Below the pieces are notes generated by a model. That model saw nothing but the letters and a program-made list of their open reading frames with translations. It had not been told where the DNA came from and made no database searches. A stretch of DNA of 64,000 bases from Dokdonia pacifica (GTDB lineage Bacteria > Bacteroidota > Bacteroidia > Flavobacteriales > Flavobacteriaceae): assembly GCF_900188275.1 (NCBI RefSeq), contig NZ_FZNY01000006.1, positions 347,661 to 411,660 of the forward strand, in the 5' to 3' direction. The stretch's first letter is position 1; the number at the start of each line of letters is the position of its first letter. A program made the position numbers and the translations under genes. Positions 61,488 to 64,000 of this stretch are shown in pieces.

Positions 61488-64000
61488 ATGATGAAAATCC
61501 TACGCGAAGGCCTTATTTTAATATGTTTATTTTTCTGTTTTACAAATAGTTACGGGCAAGATATTGGTGGTCCGACTTGTGCAGATGCTGTACCTTTTTG
61601 TACTGCAGAACTTAATCAACCTTTTAATAATTGTTTTAATGGAAGCCCTGATCCTAATTGTACTGCTTCTGGTGAAGCAGGACCTGATTATACTTGTTTG
61701 GGGTCTACACCATTTCCAACTTGGTATTTCTTACAGATAGAAACACCTGGAGATTTAAATTTTACAATCTTTCAAAATACTGATATCGCTGATGATGGAA
61801 CTTTAAACGGTACACCTCTAGATGTAGATTTTACATTATGGGGACCATTTTCAGATACGGATGTTTGTGACAATTTAACGGCAGCAAACACGGTAGACTG
61901 TAGTTTTTCTGCAGCAGCTGTAGAAACAGCAAATATTCCTAATGCACAAGTAGGCGAAATTTATGTATTTCTAATTACAAATTTTGCGCAACAACAAGGT
62001 GAAATTTTTATAGATCAAGCAGATAATGATACAGGAGCAACTGATTGTGCAATTGTAGATCCTACGCTAGGAGCAGATATAGATGCGTGTGAAGGTACTA
62101 TAGTGACATTAGATGCTACAGACCCTACAGCAGCTAATTATACTTGGACATTTGATGATGGTACGGGTCCAGTTGCTATTCCTGGAACTGATGGTATGCC
62201 TATGATTGATGTGACTCAAACAGGAGTTTATGAGGTAACTCTTACCACATTTGATGGAGATATGGGAACCGATGATATTTTGGTTACATTTTTTGAAGTT
62301 CCTATGGCACCTGCGATGGTTGATACATTAGAGTTATGTGATGGAACTGATGATGATGGTTTTGCGATATTTGATCTTGATGCTTTAATCCCAACAATTC
62401 TTAATGGTTTAGATCCTTTAGACTTTACAGTGACATTCCATTTGTCACAAGCAGATGCAGATGATATTACGAATACAGGTCTTGTAGGTACTGATGCATA
62501 TAACTCTATGGATGATACCATCTTTGCCAGAGTTGAAAATAATGACCTTGCAGATTGTTTTGATACTGTTTCATTTCTAATAGATGTTTTTGATACACCA
62601 GATGCAATTACACCTGACGATATTAATATTTGTGACAATGACCAAGATGGAGATCCTACTAATGGTTTTGCGCAATTTGATTTAACAACGACCATTGCTA
62701 CAATACTTAATGGACAAGACCCTACACAATTTATTTTAACATTTCATACATCACTTGCTGGCGCTAATGATGGAGTTACAGATTTAATTGGAAATCCTGA
62801 TACTTATATAAATGGTGTTGTAGATCAAGAAGAAATTTTTGTTCGTGTAGAAAATAATGCTTTTACAGATTGTTTTTCTACAACTAGCTTTTTGATTACG
62901 GTAGATCCACTACCAATTATCAATCCAGTTGCAGCACTAGAATCTTGTGATGATGGTACTAATCCTAGTGATGGTATCTCTATATCTTTTGATACTTCAG
63001 GTGTTGAAGCAACATTATTGGGCGGACAAACAGATATTACAATTACATACGTAGATGGTAATAATGTGCCTTTAACTTCGCCATTACCAAATCCGTTATC
63101 TAACACTGTATTATTTACAGAAACAATTACTGCAACGTTAACTAACGATATTACAGGTTGTCAATCTACGAATACTATTGATTTAATTGTCAACCCTAAT
63201 CCTATTGCAAATACAGTAGCAGACCTAATGAATATGGGAGGTTGTGATGATGATGGTTTAGGACTTTTTGATACCTCTACTGTTCAAGCAGATGTAATAG
63301 GTGGTCAAACTGGAGTTTCTGTTACTTATTTAGACGGTAATGGAAACCCTCTTTCAAGTCCATTACCAAACCCATTAGCCAATACAATCCCAGAACTTGA
63401 AACAATTACTGCGACTGTTGTTAATGATGTTACGGGTTGTTCAACGAGTACGACATTTAATCTTATTGTAAATGTTAATCCAACAACTGTTACACCTACT
63501 ACTTTAGAGATTTGTGACGAAGATGGTACTCCTGATGAAGTTACAATTATTGATCTTACAGTAAAGAATACAGAGATTACGGATGGTTTTGATCCAACAG
63601 TTACCGTAAGCTATCATCTTACCTTAGCAGGCGCTAATGTAAATGATGCTTCGATTCCTGATCCAACAATGTTTATGAACATGGCTGGAACAAATCCACA
63701 GATTGTCTTTGCAAGAGTGACCAATAATATTACAGGATGTTTTTCAACAGAAGCTTTAGCTGTAGAAGTCTTTTTACTTCCAGTTCCTGTTGTTCCTGCA
63801 GATTTAGAAGTTTGTGATGTCGATAATGATGGTATTTTTGATTTCTTCATTTTATCAGATGTAGATGCCGAGATCACAGGAGGAGACACTTCTCTTACAG
63901 TGGTATATTACCTAACAATGGATGATGCCAACAATGCACCTGTCGGAGGAGAGATTGATAATATGATGTATATCAATGTTAATGATCCCTTCTTCCAGAC
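61488..64000 (+). CDS. Very large secreted repeat protein, 5' part (T9SS-type cargo)
   Basis: The frame is open from ATG 61488 (or 61491) to the end of the window, giving at least 837 residues. The signal peptide is ILREGLILICLFFCFTNSYG-Q. Next comes a Cys-rich lectin-like region typical of flavobacterial adhesins (GGPTCADAVPFCTAELNQPF, PFPTWYFLQIETPGDLNFTI), then a PKD-like domain near 195-260 (CEGTIVTLDATDPTAANYTW). Six repeats of about 90-103 residues follow, each opening with a Cys-Asp acidic stretch (CDGTDDDGFAIFDL, CDNDQDGDPTNGFAQFDL, CDDDGLGLFDT, CDVDNDGIFDFF). Such proteins usually end in a gliding-motility-type (type B) sorting domain, which is out of view. The acidic repeats may bind Ca2+. 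Confidence 0.85.
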   Translation, partial: MMKILREGLILICLFFCFTNSYGQDIGGPTCADAVPFCTAELNQPFNNCFNGSPDPNCTASGEAGPDYTCLGSTPFPTWYFLQIETPGDLNFTIFQNTDIADDGTLNGTPLDVDFTLWGPFSDTDVCDNLTAANTVDCSFSAAAVETANIPNAQVGEIYVFLITNFAQQQGEIFIDQADNDTGATDCAIVDPTLGADIDACEGTIVTLDATDPTAANYTWTFDDGTGPVAIPGTDGMPMIDVTQTGVYEVTLTTFDGDMGTDDILVTFFEVPMAPAMVDTLELCDGTDDDGFAIFDLDALIPTILNGLDPLDFTVTFHLSQADADDITNTGLVGTDAYNSMDDTIFARVENNDLADCFDTVSFLIDVFDTPDAITPDDINICDNDQDGDPTNGFAQFDLTTTIATILNGQDPTQFILTFHTSLAGANDGVTDLIGNPDTYINGVVDQEEIFVRVENNAFTDCFSTTSFLITVDPLPIINPVAALESCDDGTNPSDGISISFDTSGVEATLLGGQTDITITYVDGNNVPLTSPLPNPLSNTVLFTETITATLTNDITGCQSTNTIDLIVNPNPIANTVADLMNMGGCDDDGLGLFDTSTVQADVIGGQTGVSVTYLDGNGNPLSSPLPNPLANTIPELETITATVVNDVTGCSTSTTFNLIVNVNPTTVTPTTLEICDEDGTPDEVTIIDLTVKNTEITDGFDPTVTVSYHLTLAGANVNDASIPDPTMFMNMAGTNPQIVFARVTNNITGCFSTEALAVEVFLLPVPVVPADLEVCDVDNDGIFDFFILSDVDAEITGGDTSLTVVYYLTMDDANNAPVGGEIDNMMYINVNDPFFQ

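Noticed and set aside
62228..63889. Three antisense reading frames opposite the large repeat protein (62228-62695, 62825-63106, 63614-63889)
   Set aside because: They mirror the repeats of the + strand protein, are low-complexity Ser/Val/Lys-rich and have no recognisable domain; they are shadows of a biased coding sequence.

Overview
The window reads as a chromosome segment of a marine-type member of the Bacteroidota, most likely Flavobacteriaceae. The grounds are low GC (about a third by eye), two type IX secretion cargo proteins (one with a visible C-terminal sorting domain), Bacteroidota-type -7 promoter boxes (TAnnTTTG), and a core set typical of the group (Uup-like ABC-F, SucC, ClpS, PrmA, TpiA, BT_3928-like DoxX protein, DUF1599, FolP). 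I saw no rRNA, tRNA, CRISPR array, transposase or phage gene, and no gene-free stretch longer than 300 bases.

Layout. 1-4793: end of an ABC ATPase, a secreted T9SS protein, a methyltransferase behind a (CAAATCT)8 tandem repeat, and an Uup-like ABC-F ATPase. 5030-49314: a 44 kb surface polysaccharide locus, almost entirely on the + strand with genes abutting or overlapping. It opens with the export machinery (Wza-like OPX lipoprotein, Wzc-like tyrosine autokinase, Wzm/Wzt ABC exporter with a glycan-binding Wzt tail). Next comes an AT-rich block (11.3-16 kb) holding a sugar aminotransferase, GNAT acetyltransferase and WecF-like transferase, which together resemble the TDP-4-amino-4,6-dideoxyhexose part of enterobacterial common antigen synthesis. 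A long run of GT2 and GT4 glycosyltransferases, two membrane-type acyltransferases, a GT10 fucosyltransferase-like protein and methyltransferases follows. At 30.4-39.5 kb lies a nonulosonic (sialic-type) acid module: neuB, neuC and neuA, followed without a break by an AsnB-type amidotransferase, a polysaccharide deacetylase, a formyltransferase, a GT-B protein and an MBOAT acyltransferase. The locus closes with more transferases, an O-antigen ligase/polymerase-like membrane protein and a WcaJ-type initiating phosphoglycosyltransferase. One GT4 gene (23135-24307) runs against the rest.

49321-60374: minus-strand core genes (DUF4105/Lnb-like protein, a small secreted protein, sucC, clpS, prmA, a subtilase, a coiled-coil surface protein, tpiA, a DppB-like permease, a DoxX/thioredoxin-like/DUF6624 fusion, a DUF1599 protein). 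60507-64000: folP and the 5' part of a very large secreted repeat protein that runs off the window.

How it fits together: the glycan is probably started on undecaprenyl phosphate by the WcaJ-type enzyme, built by some seventeen glycosyltransferases, decorated (acyl, formyl, amide, pyruvyl, methyl groups are all plausible), exported by Wzm/Wzt with Wza/Wzc, and attached or polymerised by the ligase-like protein. The most unexpected signal is not a gene. The perfect palindrome GCTTTCGCGAAAGC occurs ten times (four more partial copies) across the window, in three codon phases inside unrelated genes and in intergenic DNA. It looks like a highly iterated DNA element selected as DNA.
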